NCBI GenBank assembly: GCA_037013495.1
Contig: CM072810.1
Location: 72,276,449 to 72,340,448, forward strand
Source of the DNA: Hippophae tibetana
Lineage: Eukaryota; Streptophyta; Magnoliopsida; Rosales; Elaeagnaceae
Direction: 5' to 3'
Length of the DNA stretch: 64,000 bases
This document shows positions 51,958 to 64,000 of the stretch, one piece after another. Numbering within the stretch: the stretch's first letter is position 1; each line of letters begins with the position of its first letter. A program made the translations under genes and the position numbers. The notes beneath the pieces were generated by a model. That model did no database searches. It was not told the origin of the DNA and saw only the letters and a list, made by a program, of their open reading frames with translations.

Positions 51958-54900
51958 CTTCTTTTTCCCTAAATATTTTTTATGAAGAACAAAGATTGAT
52001 TGAGCGTAGAAATAAAGATTAAGACTAAGAGACGAAGATTTAAAAAAGAACTACGAAATTAAATCCACACACGAAATCAACATAAATAAGTCCCTAAAAC
52101 CCCAACGTTTTGACGCCAAACAAAAATGATCACTCCCTTTGATGTGTCGAATATAATCTTTCCATCAACAATACTTGGAAGAAAAGTACAAAGCTTGGTA
52201 AAAAATATTTTCAGTAATTATACTACTTCTTCCTCCATAAAAATGTTCTTGTTTTCTTATATAAGAAACAAAACCCTACCCGTAATGCTACCTTAGTGGG
52301 GATATTTAGTTGTGACATGTGCTTAATCAATTCATAAATAATAAAAGCATAAAAATACGTATGATAAATAAGACAAATTAAATTCCACAATTCAGTAGAA
52401 ACAAAATCGCTAAACATAAAAGGCTCATAATTAAATAAAACAGAACTAATTGCTTCCCCAATTAATCTTTCCATTTGATATTCCAAATCTATCCCTTGTG
52501 AAGCATCTTGAGAAACTTTATATGATCTATAGAATATTTGTCAGATATTGGGAACTTTAGAATTTTTTTAAACACACTCTTGGTTAACAACTCAATCGCT
52601 CTTATGGTGGCATTGAAAAAAAAACAAAAGTAGAAAAAAAACAGAAAATATGTGCGACGAAAGTTTTAAACTCTCGGTAGGTGATGTAAACGGTGTAATT
52701 TGGTTTCAAAAAAATATGTTCTTAGGAATCCATGCTCTGATTATAGGAATCTTTACATACTTCGATTTTATATATTATATTAAAAGTTCCGTCACCCGAG
52801 TCAAAAGTAATGGCCGTGTAAAATTGGAATTGTGATTTAACAAATGTTCTTTTTTTAATATGGAAAACATTAGAACCCATCTTCTTTTTCCCTAAATTTG
52901 TTTTATGAAGAACAAAGATTGATTGAGCGTAGAAATAAAGATTAAGACTAAGAGACGAAGATTTCAAAAAGAACTACGAAATTAAATCCACATACGAAAT
53001 CAACATCAATAAGTCCCTAAAACCCCAACATTTTGACGCCAAACAAAAATGATCACTCCCTTTGATGTGTCGAATACAATATTTCCATCAAGAATACTTG
53101 GAAGAAAAGTACAAAGCTTGGTAAAAAATATTTTAATTAATTATACTACTTCTTCCTCCATAAAAATGTTTTTGTTTTGTTATATAAGAAACAAAACCCT
53201 ACCCGTAATGCAACCTTAGTGGGGATATTTAGTTGTGACATGTGCTTAATCAATCCGTAAATAATAAAGCATAAAAATACGTATGATAAATAAGACAAAT
53301 TAAATTCCACAATTCAGTAGAAACAAAATCGCTAAAGATAACAGGCACATAATTAAATAAAAGCGAACTAATTGCTTCCCCAATTAACCTTTCCATTTGA
53401 TATTCCAAATCTATCCCTTGTGAAGGATCTTGAGAATCTTTGTATGATCTATAGAATATTTGTCAGATATTGGGAACTTTAGAATTTTTTTAAACACACT
53501 CTTGGTTAACAACTCAATCGCTCTTATGGTGGCATTGAAAAAAAACAAAATTAAAAAAAAAACGGAATATGTGCGACGAAAGTTTTGAACTCTCGGTAGG
53601 TGATGTAAAGGGTGTAATTTGGTTTCAAAAAAATATGTTCTTAGGAATCCATGCTCTGATTATAGGACTCTTTACATGCTTCGATTTTATATATTATATT
53701 AAAAGTTCCGTCACGCGAGTCAAAAGTAATGGCCGTGTAAAATTGGAATTGTGATTTAACAAATGTTCTTTTTTTAATATGGTAAACAGTAGAACTCATC
53801 TTCTTTTTCCCTAAATTTGTTTTATGAAGAACAAAGATTGATTGAGCGTAGAAATAAAGATTAAGACTAAGAGACGAAGATTTAAAAAAGAACTACGAAA
53901 TTAAATCCACACACGAAATCAACATCAATAAGTCCCTAAAACCCCAACGTTTTGACGCCAAAAAAAATGATCACTCCCTTTGATGTGTCGAATACAATCT
54001 TTCCATCAAGAATACTTGGAAGAAAAGTACAAAGCTTGGTAAAAAATATTTTCATTAATTATACTACTTCTTCCTCCATAAAAATGTTGTTGTTTTCTTA
54101 TATAAGAAACAAAACCCTACCCGTAATGCAACCTTAGTGGGGATATTTTGTTGTGACATGTGCTTAATCAATCCGTAAATAATAAAAGCATAAAAATACG
54201 TATGATAAATAAGACAAATTAAATTCCACAATTCAGTAGAAACAAAATCGCTAAACTTAAGAGGCTCATAATTAAATAAAACAGAACTAATTGCTTCCCC
54301 AATTAATCTTTCCATTTGATATTCCAAATCTATCCCTTGTGAAGGATCTTGAGAATCTTTGTATGATCTATAGAATATTTGTCAGATATTGGGAACTTTA
54401 GAATTTTTTTAAACACACTCTTGGTTAGCAACTCAATCGCTCTTATGGTGGTATTGAAAAAAAACAAAAGTAGAAAAACAACGGAAAATATGTGCGACGA
54501 AAGTTTTAAACTCTCGGTAGGTGATGTAAACGGTGTAATTTGGTTTCAAAAAAATATGTTCTTAGGAATCCATGCTCTGATTATAGGAATCTTTACATGC
54601 TTCGATTTTATATATTATATTCAAAGGTACGTCATCCGTGTCAAAAGTAATGGCCGTGTAAAATTGGAATTGTGATTTAACAAATGTTCTTTTTTTCATA
54701 TTGTAAAGAGTAGAACACATCTTCTTTTTCCCTAAATTTGTTTTATGAAGAACAAAGATTGATTGAGCGTAGAAATAAAGATTAAGACTAAGAGGCGAAG
54801 ATTTAAAAAAGAACTACGAAATTAAATCCACACACGAAATCAACATCAATAAGTCCCTAAAACCGCAACCTTTTGACGCCAAACAAATATGATCACTCCC

Positions 54901-57083
54901 TTTGATGTGTCGAATACAATCTTTCCATCAAGAACACTTGGAAGAAAAGTACAAAGCTTGGTAAAAAATATTTTCATTAATTATACTATTTCTTCCTCCA
55001 TAAAAATGTTGTTTTTTTTCTTATATAAGAAAAAAAAAACCCTACACGTAATGCAACCTTAGTGGGGATATTTAGTTGGGTCATGTGCTTAATCAATTCG
55101 TAAATAATAAAAGCATAAAAATACGTATGATAAATAAGACAAATTAAATTCCACAATTCGGAAGAAACAAAATCACTATAGATAAGAGGCACATAATTAA
55201 ATAAAAGCGAACTAATTGCTTCCCCAATTAACCTTCCCATTTGATATTCCAAATCAATCCCTTGTGAAGGATCATGAGAATCTTTGTATGATGTATAGAA
55301 TATTTGTTAGATATTTAGAACTTTAGAATTTTTTTAACCACACTCTTGGTTAACAACTCAATCGCTCTTATGGTGGCATTGAAAAAAAACAAAAGTAGAA
55401 AAAAAACGGAAAATATGTGCGACGAAAGTTTTAAACTCCCGGTAGGTGATGTAAATGGTGTAATTTGGTTTCAAAAAAAATATATTCTTAGGAATCCATG
55501 CTCTGATTATAGGAATCTTTACATGCTTCGATTTTATATATTATATTAAATGTTCCGTCACTCGAGTCAAAAGTAATGGCCGTGTAAAATTGGAATTGTG
55601 ATTTAACAAATGTTCTTTGTTTAATATTGTAAACAGTAGAACCCATCTTCTTTTTCCCTAAATTTGTTTTATGAAGAACAAAGATTGATTGAGCGTAGAA
55701 ATAATGATTAAGACTAAGAGACGAAGATTTCAAAAAGAACTACGAAATTAAATCCACACACGAAATCAACATCAATAAGTCCCTAAAACCCCAACGTTTT
55801 GACGCCAAACAAAAATGATCACTCCCTTTGATGTGTCGAATACAATATTTCCATCAAGAACACTTGGAAGAAAAGTACAAAGCTTGGTTAAAAATATTTT
55901 CATTAATTATACTACTTCTTCCTCCATAAAAATGTTGTTGTTTTCTTATATAAGAAACAAAACCCTACCCGTAATGCCACCTTAGTGGGGATATTTAGTT
56001 GTGACATGTGCTTAATCAATCCGTAAATAATAAAAGCATAAAAATACGTATGATAAATAAGACAAATTAAATTCCACAGTTCAGTAGAAAGAAAATCGCT
56101 AAAGATAAGAGGCACATAATTAAATAAAAGCGAACTAATTGCTTCCCCAATTAACCTTTCCATTTGATATTCCAAATCAATCCCTTGTGAAGGATCATGA
56201 GAATCTTTGTATGATGTATAGAATATTTGTTAGATATTTAGAACTTTAGAATTTTTTTAACCACACTCTTGGTTAACAACTCAATCGCTCTTATGGTGGC
56301 ATTGAAAAAAAACAAAAGTAAACAAAAAAACGGAATATGTGCGACGAAAATTTTGAACTCTCGGTAGGTGATGTAAAGGGTGTAATTTGGTTTCAAAAAA
56401 ATATATTCTGAGGAATCCATGCTCTAATTATAGGAATCTTTACATGCTTCGATTTTATATATTATATTCAAAGTTCCGTCACCCGTGTCAAAAGTAATGG
56501 CCGTGTAAAATTGGAATTGTGATTTAACAAATGTTCTTTTTTTAATATTATAAATAGTAGAACCCATCTTCTTTTTCCCTAAATTTGTTTTATGAAGAAC
56601 AAAGATTGATTGAGCGTAGAAATAAAGATTAAGACTAAGAGACGAAGATTTCAAAAAGAACTACGAAATTAAATCCACATACGAAATCAACATCAATAAG
56701 TCCCTAAAACCCCAACGTTTTGACGCCAAACAAAAATGATCACTCCCTTTGATGTGTCGAATACAATATTTCCATCAAGAATACTTGGAAGAAAAGTACA
56801 AAGCTTGGTAAAAAATATTTTAATTAATTATACTACTTCTTCCTCCATAAAAATGTTTTTGTTTTGTTATATAAGAAACAAAACCCTACCCGTAATGCAA
56901 CCTTAGTGGGGATATTTAGTTGTGACATGTGCTTAATCAATCCGTAAATAATAAAGCATAAAAATACGTATGATAAATAAGACAAATTAAATTCCACAAT
57001 TCAGTAGAAACAAAATCGCTAAAAATAACAGGCACATAATTAAATAAAAGCGAACTAATTGCTTCCCCAATTAACCTTTCCAT
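51554..57083. repeat. Monomers 57-62: mosaic of old-type and mid-array variants
   Basis: Neighbouring units are unlike each other here. Monomer 57 has ATGTTCTGAGGAATCC. Monomer 58 has AAGCATCTTGAGAAAC, CCACATACG and TTTTTGTTTTGTTATAT. Monomer 59 is a common type. Monomer 60 resembles monomers 10 and 19 but has expanded T and A runs around 55012-55040 (925 bp, the longest unit). Monomer 61 resembles monomers 7 and 8 with one extra A in CAAAAAAAATATATTC. Monomer 62 has old-type ATCATGAG and TTAGATATTTAG plus ATTCTGAGG. Monomers 58 and 62 share several private markers 3.69 kb apart. Confidence 0.78.
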
Positions 57084-60000
57084 TTGATATTCCAAATCTA
57101 TCCCTTGTGAAGGATCTTGAGAATCTTTGTATGATCTATAGAATATTTGTCAGATATTGGGAACTTTAGAATTTTTTTAAACACACTCTTGGTTAACAAC
57201 TCAATCGCTCTTATGGTGGCATTGAAAAAAAACAAAAGTAAAAAAAAAAACGAAATATGTGCGACGAAAGTATTGAACTCTCGGTAGGTGATGTAAAGGG
57301 TGTAATTTGGTTTCAAAAAAATATGTTCTTAGGAATCCATGCTCTGATTATAGGACTCTTTACATGCTTTGATTTTATATATTATATTAAAAGTTCCGTC
57401 ACGCGAGTCAAAAGTAATGGCCGTGTAAAATTGGAATTGTGATTTAACAAATGTTCTTTTTTTAATATGGTAAACATTAGAAACCATCTTCTTTTTCCCT
57501 AAATTTGTTTTATGAAGAACAAAGATTGATTGAGCATAGAAATAAAGATTAAGACTAAGCGACGAAGATTTAAAAAATAACTACGAAATTAAATCCACAC
57601 ACGAAATCAACATCAATAAGTCCCTAAAACCCCAACGTTTTGACGCCAAACAAAAATGATCACTCCCTTTGATGCGTCGAATACAATCTTTCCATCAAGA
57701 ACACTTGGAAGAAAAGTACAAAGCTTGGTAATAAATATTTTAATTAATTATACTACTTCTTCCTCCATAAAAATGTTGTTGTTTTCTTATATAAGAAACA
57801 AAACCCTACCCGTAATGCAACCTTAGTGGGGATATTTATTTGTGACATGTGCTTAATCAATCCGTAAATAAAAAAGCATAAAAATAGGTATGATAAATAA
57901 GACAAATTAAATTCCACAATTCAGTAGAAACAAAATCGCTAAAGATAACAGGCACATAATTAAATAAAAGCGAACTAATTGCTTCCCCAATTAACCTTTC
58001 CATTTGATATTCCAAATCTATCCCTTGTGAAGGATCTTGAGAATCTTTGTATGATCTATAGAATATTTGTCAGATATTGGGAACTTTAGAATTTTTTTAA
58101 ACACACTCTTGGTTAACAACTCAATCGCTCTTATGGTGGCATTGAAAAAAAACAAAAGTAAAAAAAAAACGAAATATGTGCGACGAAAGTATTGAACTCT
58201 CGGTAGGTGATGTAAAGGGTGTAATTTGGTTTCAAAAAAATATGTTCTTAGGAATCCATGCTCTGATTATAGGACTCTTTACATGCTTTGATTTTATATA
58301 TTATATTAAAAGTTCCGTCACGCGAGTCAAAAGTAATGGCCGTGTAAAATTGGAATTGTGATTTAACAAATGTTCTTTTTTTAATATGGTAAACATTAGA
58401 AACCATCTTCTTTTTCCCTAAATTTGTTTTATGAAGAACAATAATTGATTGAGCATAGAAATAAAGATTAAGACTAAGCGACGAAGATTTAAAAAATAAC
58501 TACGAAATTAAATCCACACACGAAATCAACATCAATAAGTCCCTAAAACCCCAACGTTTTGACGCCAAACAAAAATGATCACTCCCTTTGATGCGTCGAA
58601 TACAATCTTTCCATCAAGAACACTTGGAAGAAAAGTACAAAGCTTGGTAATAAATATTTTAATTAATTATACTACTTCTTCCTCCATAAAAATGTTGTTG
58701 TTTTCTTATATAAGAAACAAAACCCTACCCGTAATGCAACCTTAGTGGGGATATTTATTTGTGACATGTGCTTAATCAATCCGTAAATAATAAAAGCATA
58801 AAAATACGTATGATAAATAAGACAAATTAAATTCCACAATTCAGTAGAAACAAAATCGCTAAAGATAACAGGCACATAATTAAATAAAACTGAACTAATT
58901 GCTTCCCCAATTAACCTTTCCATTTGATATTCCAAATCTATCCCTTGTGAAGGATCTTGAGAATCTTTGTATGATCTATAGAATATTTGTCAGATATTGG
59001 GAACTTTAGAATTTTTTTAAACACACTCTTGGTTAACAACTCAATCGCTCTTATGGTGGCATTGAAAAAAAACAAAAGTAAAAAAAAAAACGAAATATGT
59101 GCGACGAAAGTATTGAACTCTCGGTAGGTGATGTAAAGGGTGTAATTTGGTTTCAAAAAAATATGTTCTTAGGAATCCATGCTCTGATTATAGGACTCTT
59201 TACATGCTTTGATTTTATATATTATATTAAAAGTTCCGTCACGCGAGTCAAAAGTAATGGCCGTGTAAAATTGGAATTGTGATTTAACAAATGTTCTTTT
59301 TTTAATATGGTAAACATTAGAAACCATCTTCTTTTTCCCTAAATTTGTTTTATGAAGAACAAAGATTGATTGAGCATAGAAATAAAGATTAAGACTAAGC
59401 GACGAAGATTTAAAAAATAACTACGAAATTAAATCCACACACGAAATCAACATCAATAAGTCCCTAAAACCCCAACGTTTTGACGCCAAACAAAAATGAT
59501 CACTCCCTTTGATGCGTCGAATACAATCTTTCCATCAAGAACACTTGGAAGAAAAGTACAAAGCTTGGTAATAAATATTTTAATTAATTATACTACTTCT
59601 TCCTCCATAAAAATGTTGTTGTTTTCTTATATAAGAAACAAAACCCTACCCGTAATGCAACCTTAGTGGGGATATTTATTTGTGACATGTGCTTAATCAA
59701 TCCGTAAATAATAAAAGCATAAAAATACGTATGATAAATAAGACAAATTAAATTCCACAATTCAGTAGAAACAAAATCGCTAAAGATAACAGGCACATAA
59801 TTAAATAAAAGTGAACTAATTGCTTCCCCAATTAACCTTTCCATTTGATATTCCAAATCTATCCCTTGTGAAGGATCTTGAGAATCTTTGTATGATCTAT
59901 AGAATATTTGTCAGATATTGGGAACTTTAGAATTTTTTTAAACACACTCTTGGTTAACAACTCAATCGCTCTTATGGTGGCATTGAAAAAAAACAAAAGT

Positions 60001-61683
60001 AAAAAAAAAACGAAATATGTGCGACGAAAGTATTGAACTCTCGGTAGGTGATGTAAAGGGTGTAATTTGGTTTCAAAAAAATATGTTCTTAGGAATCCAT
60101 GCTCTGATTATAGGACTCTTTACATGCTTTGATTTTATATATTATATTAAAAGTTCCGTCACGCGAGTCAAAAGTAATGGCCGTGTAAAATTGGAATTGT
60201 GATTTAACAAATGTTCTTTTTTTAATATGGTAAACATTAGAAACCATCTTCTTTTTCCCTAAATTTGTTTTATGAAGAACAAAGATTGATTGAGCATAGA
60301 AATAAAGATTAAGACTAAGCGACGAAGATTTAAAAAATAACTACGAAATTAAATCCACACACGAAATCAACATCAATAAGTCCCTAAAACCCCAACGTTT
60401 TGACGCCAAACAAAAATGATCACTCCCTTTGATGCGTCGAATACAATCTTTCCATCAAGAACACTTGGAAGAAAAGTACAAAGCTTGGTAATAAATATTT
60501 TAATTAATTATACTACTTCTTCCTCCATAAAAATGTTGTTGTTTTCTTATATAAGAAACAAAACCCTACCCGTAATGCAACCTTAGTGGGGATATTTATT
60601 TGTGACATGTGCTTAATCAATCCGTAAATAAAAAAGCATAAAAATAGGTATGATAAATAAGACAAATTAAATTCCACAATTCAGTAGAAACAAAATCGCT
60701 AAAGATAACAGGCACATAATTAAATAAAAGCGAACTAATTGCTTCCCCAATTAACCTTTCCATTTGATATTCCAAATCTATCCCTTGTGAAGGATCTTGA
60801 GAATCTTTGTATGATCTATAGAATATTTGTCAGATATTGGGAACTTTAGAATTTTTTTAAACACACTCTTGGTTAACAACTCAATCGCTCTTATGGTGGC
60901 ATTGAAAAAAAAACAAAAGTAAAAAAAAAACGAAATATGTGCGACGAAAGTATTGAACTCTCGGTAGGTGATGTAAAGGGTGTAATTTGGTTTCAAAAAA
61001 ATATGTTCTTAGGAATCCATGCTCTGATTATAGGACTCTTTACATGCTTTGATTTTATATATTATATTAAAAGTTCCGTCACGCGAGTCAAAAGTAATGG
61101 CCGTGTAAAATTGGAATTGTGATTTAACAAATGTTCTTTTTTTAATATGGTAAACATTAGAAACCATCTTGTTTTTCCCTAAATTTGTTTTATGAAGAAC
61201 AATAATTGATTGAGCTTAGAAATAAAGATTAAGACTAAGCGACGAAGATTTAAAAAATAACTACGAAATTAAATCCACACACGAAATCAACATCAATAAG
61301 TCCCTAAAACCCCAACGTTTTGACGCCAAACAAAAATGATCACTCCCTTTGATGCGTCGAATACAATCTTTCCATCAAGAACACTTGGAAGAAAAGTACA
61401 AAGCTTGGTAATAAATATTTTAATTAATTATACTACTTCTTCCTCCATAAAAATGTTGTTGTTTTCTTATATAAGAAACAAAACCCTACCCGTAATGCAA
61501 CCTTACTGGGGATATTTATTTGTGACATGTGCTTAATCAATCCGTAAATAATAAAGCATAAAAATACGTATGATAAATAAGACAAATTAAATTCCACAAT
61601 TCAGTAGAAACAAAATCGCTAAAGATAACAGGCACATAATTAAATAAAAGCGAACTAATTGCTTCCCCAATTAACCTTTCCAT
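57084..61683. repeat. Trimer higher-order repeat, ~2760 bp, about 1.7 copies (monomers 63-67)
   Basis: All five units share ACGAAATATGTGCG, GAAAGTATTGAAC, CATGCTTTGATT, TTAAAAAATAACTACG and GATATTTATTTG. Private markers show the three-unit period. TAAATAAAAAAGC with AAAATAGGTATG occurs around 57867 (monomer 63) and 60627 (monomer 66). GAACAATAATTGATTG occurs around 58437 (monomer 64) and 61197 (monomer 67). Both offsets are 2760 bp. Few differences separate the copies, so expansion was recent. Confidence 0.85.
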
Positions 61684-62604
61684 TTGATATTCCAAATCAA
61701 TCCCTTGTGAAGGATCATGAGAATCTTTGTATGATTTATAGAATATTTGTTAGATATTTAGAACTTTAGAATTTTTTTAACCACACTCTTGGTTAACAAC
61801 TCAATCGCTCTTATGGTGGCATTGAAAAAAAACAAAAGTAAACAAAAAAACGGAATATGTGCGACGAAAGTATTGAACTCTCGGTAGGTGATGTAAAGGG
61901 TGTAATTTGGTTTCAAAAAAATATATTCTGAGGAATCCATGCTCTAATTATAGGAATCTTTACATGCTTCGATTTTATATATTATATTCAAAGTTCCGTC
62001 ACCCGTGTCAAAAGTAATGGCCGTGTAAAATTGGAATTGTGATTTAACAAATGTTCTTTTTTTAATATGGTAAACATTAGAAACCATCTTCTTTTTCCCT
62101 AAATTTGTTTTATGAAGAACAAAGATTGATTGAGCATAGAAATAAAGATTAAGACTAAGCGACGAAGATTTAAAAAATAAATACGAAATTAAATCCACAC
62201 ACGAAATCAACATCAATAAGTCCCTAAAACCCCAACGTTTTGACGCCAAACAAAAATGATCACTCCCTTTGATGCGTCGAATACAATCTTTCCATCAAGA
62301 ACACTTGGAAGAAAAGTACAAAGCTTGGTAATAAATATTTTAATTAATTATACTACTTCTTCCTCCATAAAAATGTTGTTGTTTTCTTATATAAGAAACA
62401 AAACCCTACCCGTAATGCAACCTTAGTGGGGATATTTATTTGTGACATGTGCTTAATCAATCCGTAAATAATAAAAGCATAAAAATACGTATGATAAAGA
62501 AGACAAATTAAATTCCACAATTCAGTAGAAACAAAATCGCTAAAGATAACGGGCACATAATTAAATAAAAGTGAACTAATTGCTTCCCCAATTAACCTTT
62601 CCAT
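61684..62604. repeat. Monomer 68: chimeric unit built from two variants
   Basis: From about 61696 to 61857 the sequence follows monomer 62 (CAATCCC, ATCATGAG, TTAGATATTTAG, AACCACACTC, AAACAAAAAAACGG). At about 61868 it has AGTATTGAAC, the monomer 63-67 marker. From about 61923 to 62010 it is monomer 62 type again (ATATATTCTGAGG, CTCTAATTATAGG, TATTCAAAG). From about 62060 on it is monomer 63-67 type (ATGGTAAACATTAGAAACC, GAGCATAG). Patchy alternation like this is typical of gene conversion. Confidence 0.8.
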
Positions 62605-64000
62605 TTGATATTCCAAATCTATCCCTTGTGAAGGATCTTGAGAATCTTTGTATGATCTATAGAATATTTGTCAGATATTGGGAACTTTAGAATTTTTTTA
62701 AACACACTCTTGGTTAACAACTCAATCGCTCTTATGGTGGCATTGAAAAAAAACAAAAGTAAAAAAAAAAACGGAATATGTGCGACGAAAGTTTTGAACT
62801 CTCGGTAGGTGATGTAAAGGGTGTAATTTGGTTTCAAAAAAATATGTTCTTAGGAATCCATGCTCTGATTATAGGACTCTTTACATGCTTCGATTTTATA
62901 TATTATATTAAAAGTTCCGTCACGCGAGTCAAAAGTAATGGCCGTGTAAAATTGGAATTGTGATTTAACAAATGTTCTTTTTTTAATATGGTAAACATTA
63001 GAAACCATCTTCTTTTTCCCTAAATTTGTTTTATGAAGAACAAAGATTGATTGAGCGTAGAAATAAAGATTAAGACTAAGAGACGAAGATTTAAAAAAGA
63101 ACTACGAAATTAAATCCACACACGAAATCAACATCAATAACTCCCTAAAACCCCAACGTTTTGACGCCAAACAAAAATGATCACTCCCTTTGATGCGTCG
63201 AATACAATCTTTCCATCAAGAACACTTGGAAGAAAAGTACAAAGCTTGGTAATAAATATTTTAATTAATTATACTACTTCTTCCTCCATAAAAATGTTGT
63301 TGTTTTCTTATATAAGAAACAAAACCCTACCCGTAATGCAACCTTAGTGGGGATATTTAGTTGTGACATGTGCTTAATCAATCCGTAAATAATAAAAGCA
63401 TAAAAATACGTATGATAAATAAGACTAATTAAATTCGACAATTCAGTAGAAACAAATTCGCTAAAGATAACAGGCACATAATTAAATAAAAGCGAACTAA
63501 TTGCTTCCCCAATTAACCTTTCCATTTGATATTCCAAATCTATCCCTTGTGAAGGATCTTGAGAATCTTTGTATGATCTATAGAATATTTGTCAGATATT
63601 GGGAACTTTAGAATTTTTTTAAACACACTCTTGGTTAACAACTCAATCGCTCTTATGGTGGCATTGAAAAAAAAACAAAAGTAAAAAAAAAACGGAATAT
63701 ATGCGACGAAAGTTTTGAACTCTCAGTAGGTGATGTAAAGGGTGTAATTTGGTTTCAAAAAAATATGTTCTTAGGAATCCATGCTCTGATTATAGGACTC
63801 TTTACATGCTTCGATTTTATATATTATATTAAAAGTTCCGTCACGCGAGTCAAAAGTAATGGCCGTGTAAAATTGGAATTGTGATTTAACAAATGTTCTT
63901 TTTTTAATATGGTAAACATTAGAAACCATCTTCTTTTTCCCTAAATTTGTTTTATGAAGAACAAAGATTGATTGAGCGTAGAAATAAAGATTAAGACTAA
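62605..64000. repeat. Monomer 69 and partial monomer 70: common type, array continues
   Basis: Both units return to the common variant (GAAAGTTTTGAAC, GTCACGCGAG, GAGCGTAG). Monomer 69 has AATAACTCCC and AACAAATTCGC as private changes. Monomer 70 is cut by the window edge after 475 bases and has changed ATATGTGCG to ATATATGCG and TCTCGG to TCTCAG, both G-to-A changes. Confidence 0.85.

Larger units (their letters stand above)
1..64000. repeat. Satellite DNA array, ~921-bp monomer, about 69.5 head-to-tail copies
   Basis: The same ~921-bp sequence recurs throughout, always in one orientation, with no intervening unique DNA. With TTGATATTCC (or its variants) as the unit start, monomers begin at 1, 925, 1846, 2766, 3688, 4606, 5525, 6448, 7370, 8290, 9212, 10134, 11056, 11978, 12898, 13820, 14740, 15662, 16582, 17504, 18424, 19344, 20266, 21188, 22107, 23027, 23947, 24868, 25788, 26708, 27630, 28551, 29471, 30392, 31313, 32234, 33156, 34077, 34998, 35918, 36839, 37759, 38680, 39600, 40522, 41422, 42344, 43265, 44187, 45106, 46027, 46948, 47869, 48790, 49712, 50635, 51554, 52475, 53397, 54316, 55241, 56164, 57084, 58004, 58924, 59845, 60764, 61684, 62605 and 63526 (partial). 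Length variation comes mostly from A/T runs. Such arrays are a known hallmark of eukaryotic heterochromatin. The family name and host are not identifiable by eye. The array continues past both edges. Confidence 0.97.

Noticed and set aside
1..64000. CRISPR array or bacterial gene cluster
   Set aside because: Repeats are ~921 bp and contiguous with no short repeat plus unique spacer pattern, and there are no ribosome-binding sites leading consistent genes.
1..64000. Tandemly nested LTR retrotransposon or ribosomal spacer repeats
   Set aside because: No terminal repeats with TG...CA ends, primer-binding site, polypurine tract or polymerase motifs were found, and no rRNA sequence occurs between units.
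1..64000. CENP-B box in the monomer
   Set aside because: I looked for TTCG followed at the right spacing by A and CGGG; TTCG occurs in GCTTCGATTTT and ATTCGACAATT, but neither has the CGGG part.

Overview
The whole window is one uninterrupted head-to-tail tandem array. The repeat unit (monomer) is about 921 bp and AT-rich. Taking the conserved string TTGATATTCC as the unit start, I count 69 complete monomers and a 475-base partial one at the right edge, all in the same orientation. Unit lengths lie between 918 and 925 bp except for one 900-bp unit. Both window edges lie inside the array, so its true ends are not seen. There is no unique sequence, no transposon insertion, no inversion, no RNA gene, and no gene I can support. 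This is typical of eukaryotic satellite DNA at a centromere, pericentromere or heterochromatic knob. Many differences between copies are C-to-T or G-to-A changes at CpG sites, as expected of methylated DNA. A plant is my best guess (satellite style, telo-box-like AAACCCTA motif), but the sequence does not prove it, and I recognise no named satellite family.

Layout by region. Monomers 1-6 (1-5524) are the most diverged, older-looking variants. Monomers 7-19 (5525-17503) mix two or three variants and contain three copies of an 1842-bp dimer higher-order repeat (11056-16581). Monomers 20-27 (17504-24867) are two copies of a 3.68-kb tetramer. Monomers 28-35 (24868-32233) include adjacent near-duplicate pairs. 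Monomers 36-54 (32234-49711) carry overlapping long-distance block duplications offset by 5, 8 and 10 units. Monomers 55-56 (49712-51553) are a related pair. Monomers 57-62 (51554-57083) are a mosaic in which old-type variants reappear. Monomers 63-67 (57084-61683) follow a 2760-bp trimer pattern. Monomer 68 (61684-62604) is a patchwork of two variants, and monomers 69-70 return to a common type.

Each monomer carries the same set of landmarks. On the plus strand these are an A-rich stretch, a roughly 60-codon open frame, CCCTAAAACCCC, a TGATCA site, a HindIII site (AAGCTT) and a 16-bp perfect palindrome containing TATATAA. On the minus strand there are two adjacent open frames, offset by one base, that look like the worn remains of one coding region of about 215 codons. 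The open frames recur because the repeats are copied. Stop codons and frameshifts spread through the copies freely, so I treat the frames as fossils or chance rather than genes. No genes work together here. The interest lies in array architecture, homogenisation history, and the possible origin of the unit from a captured gene fragment.
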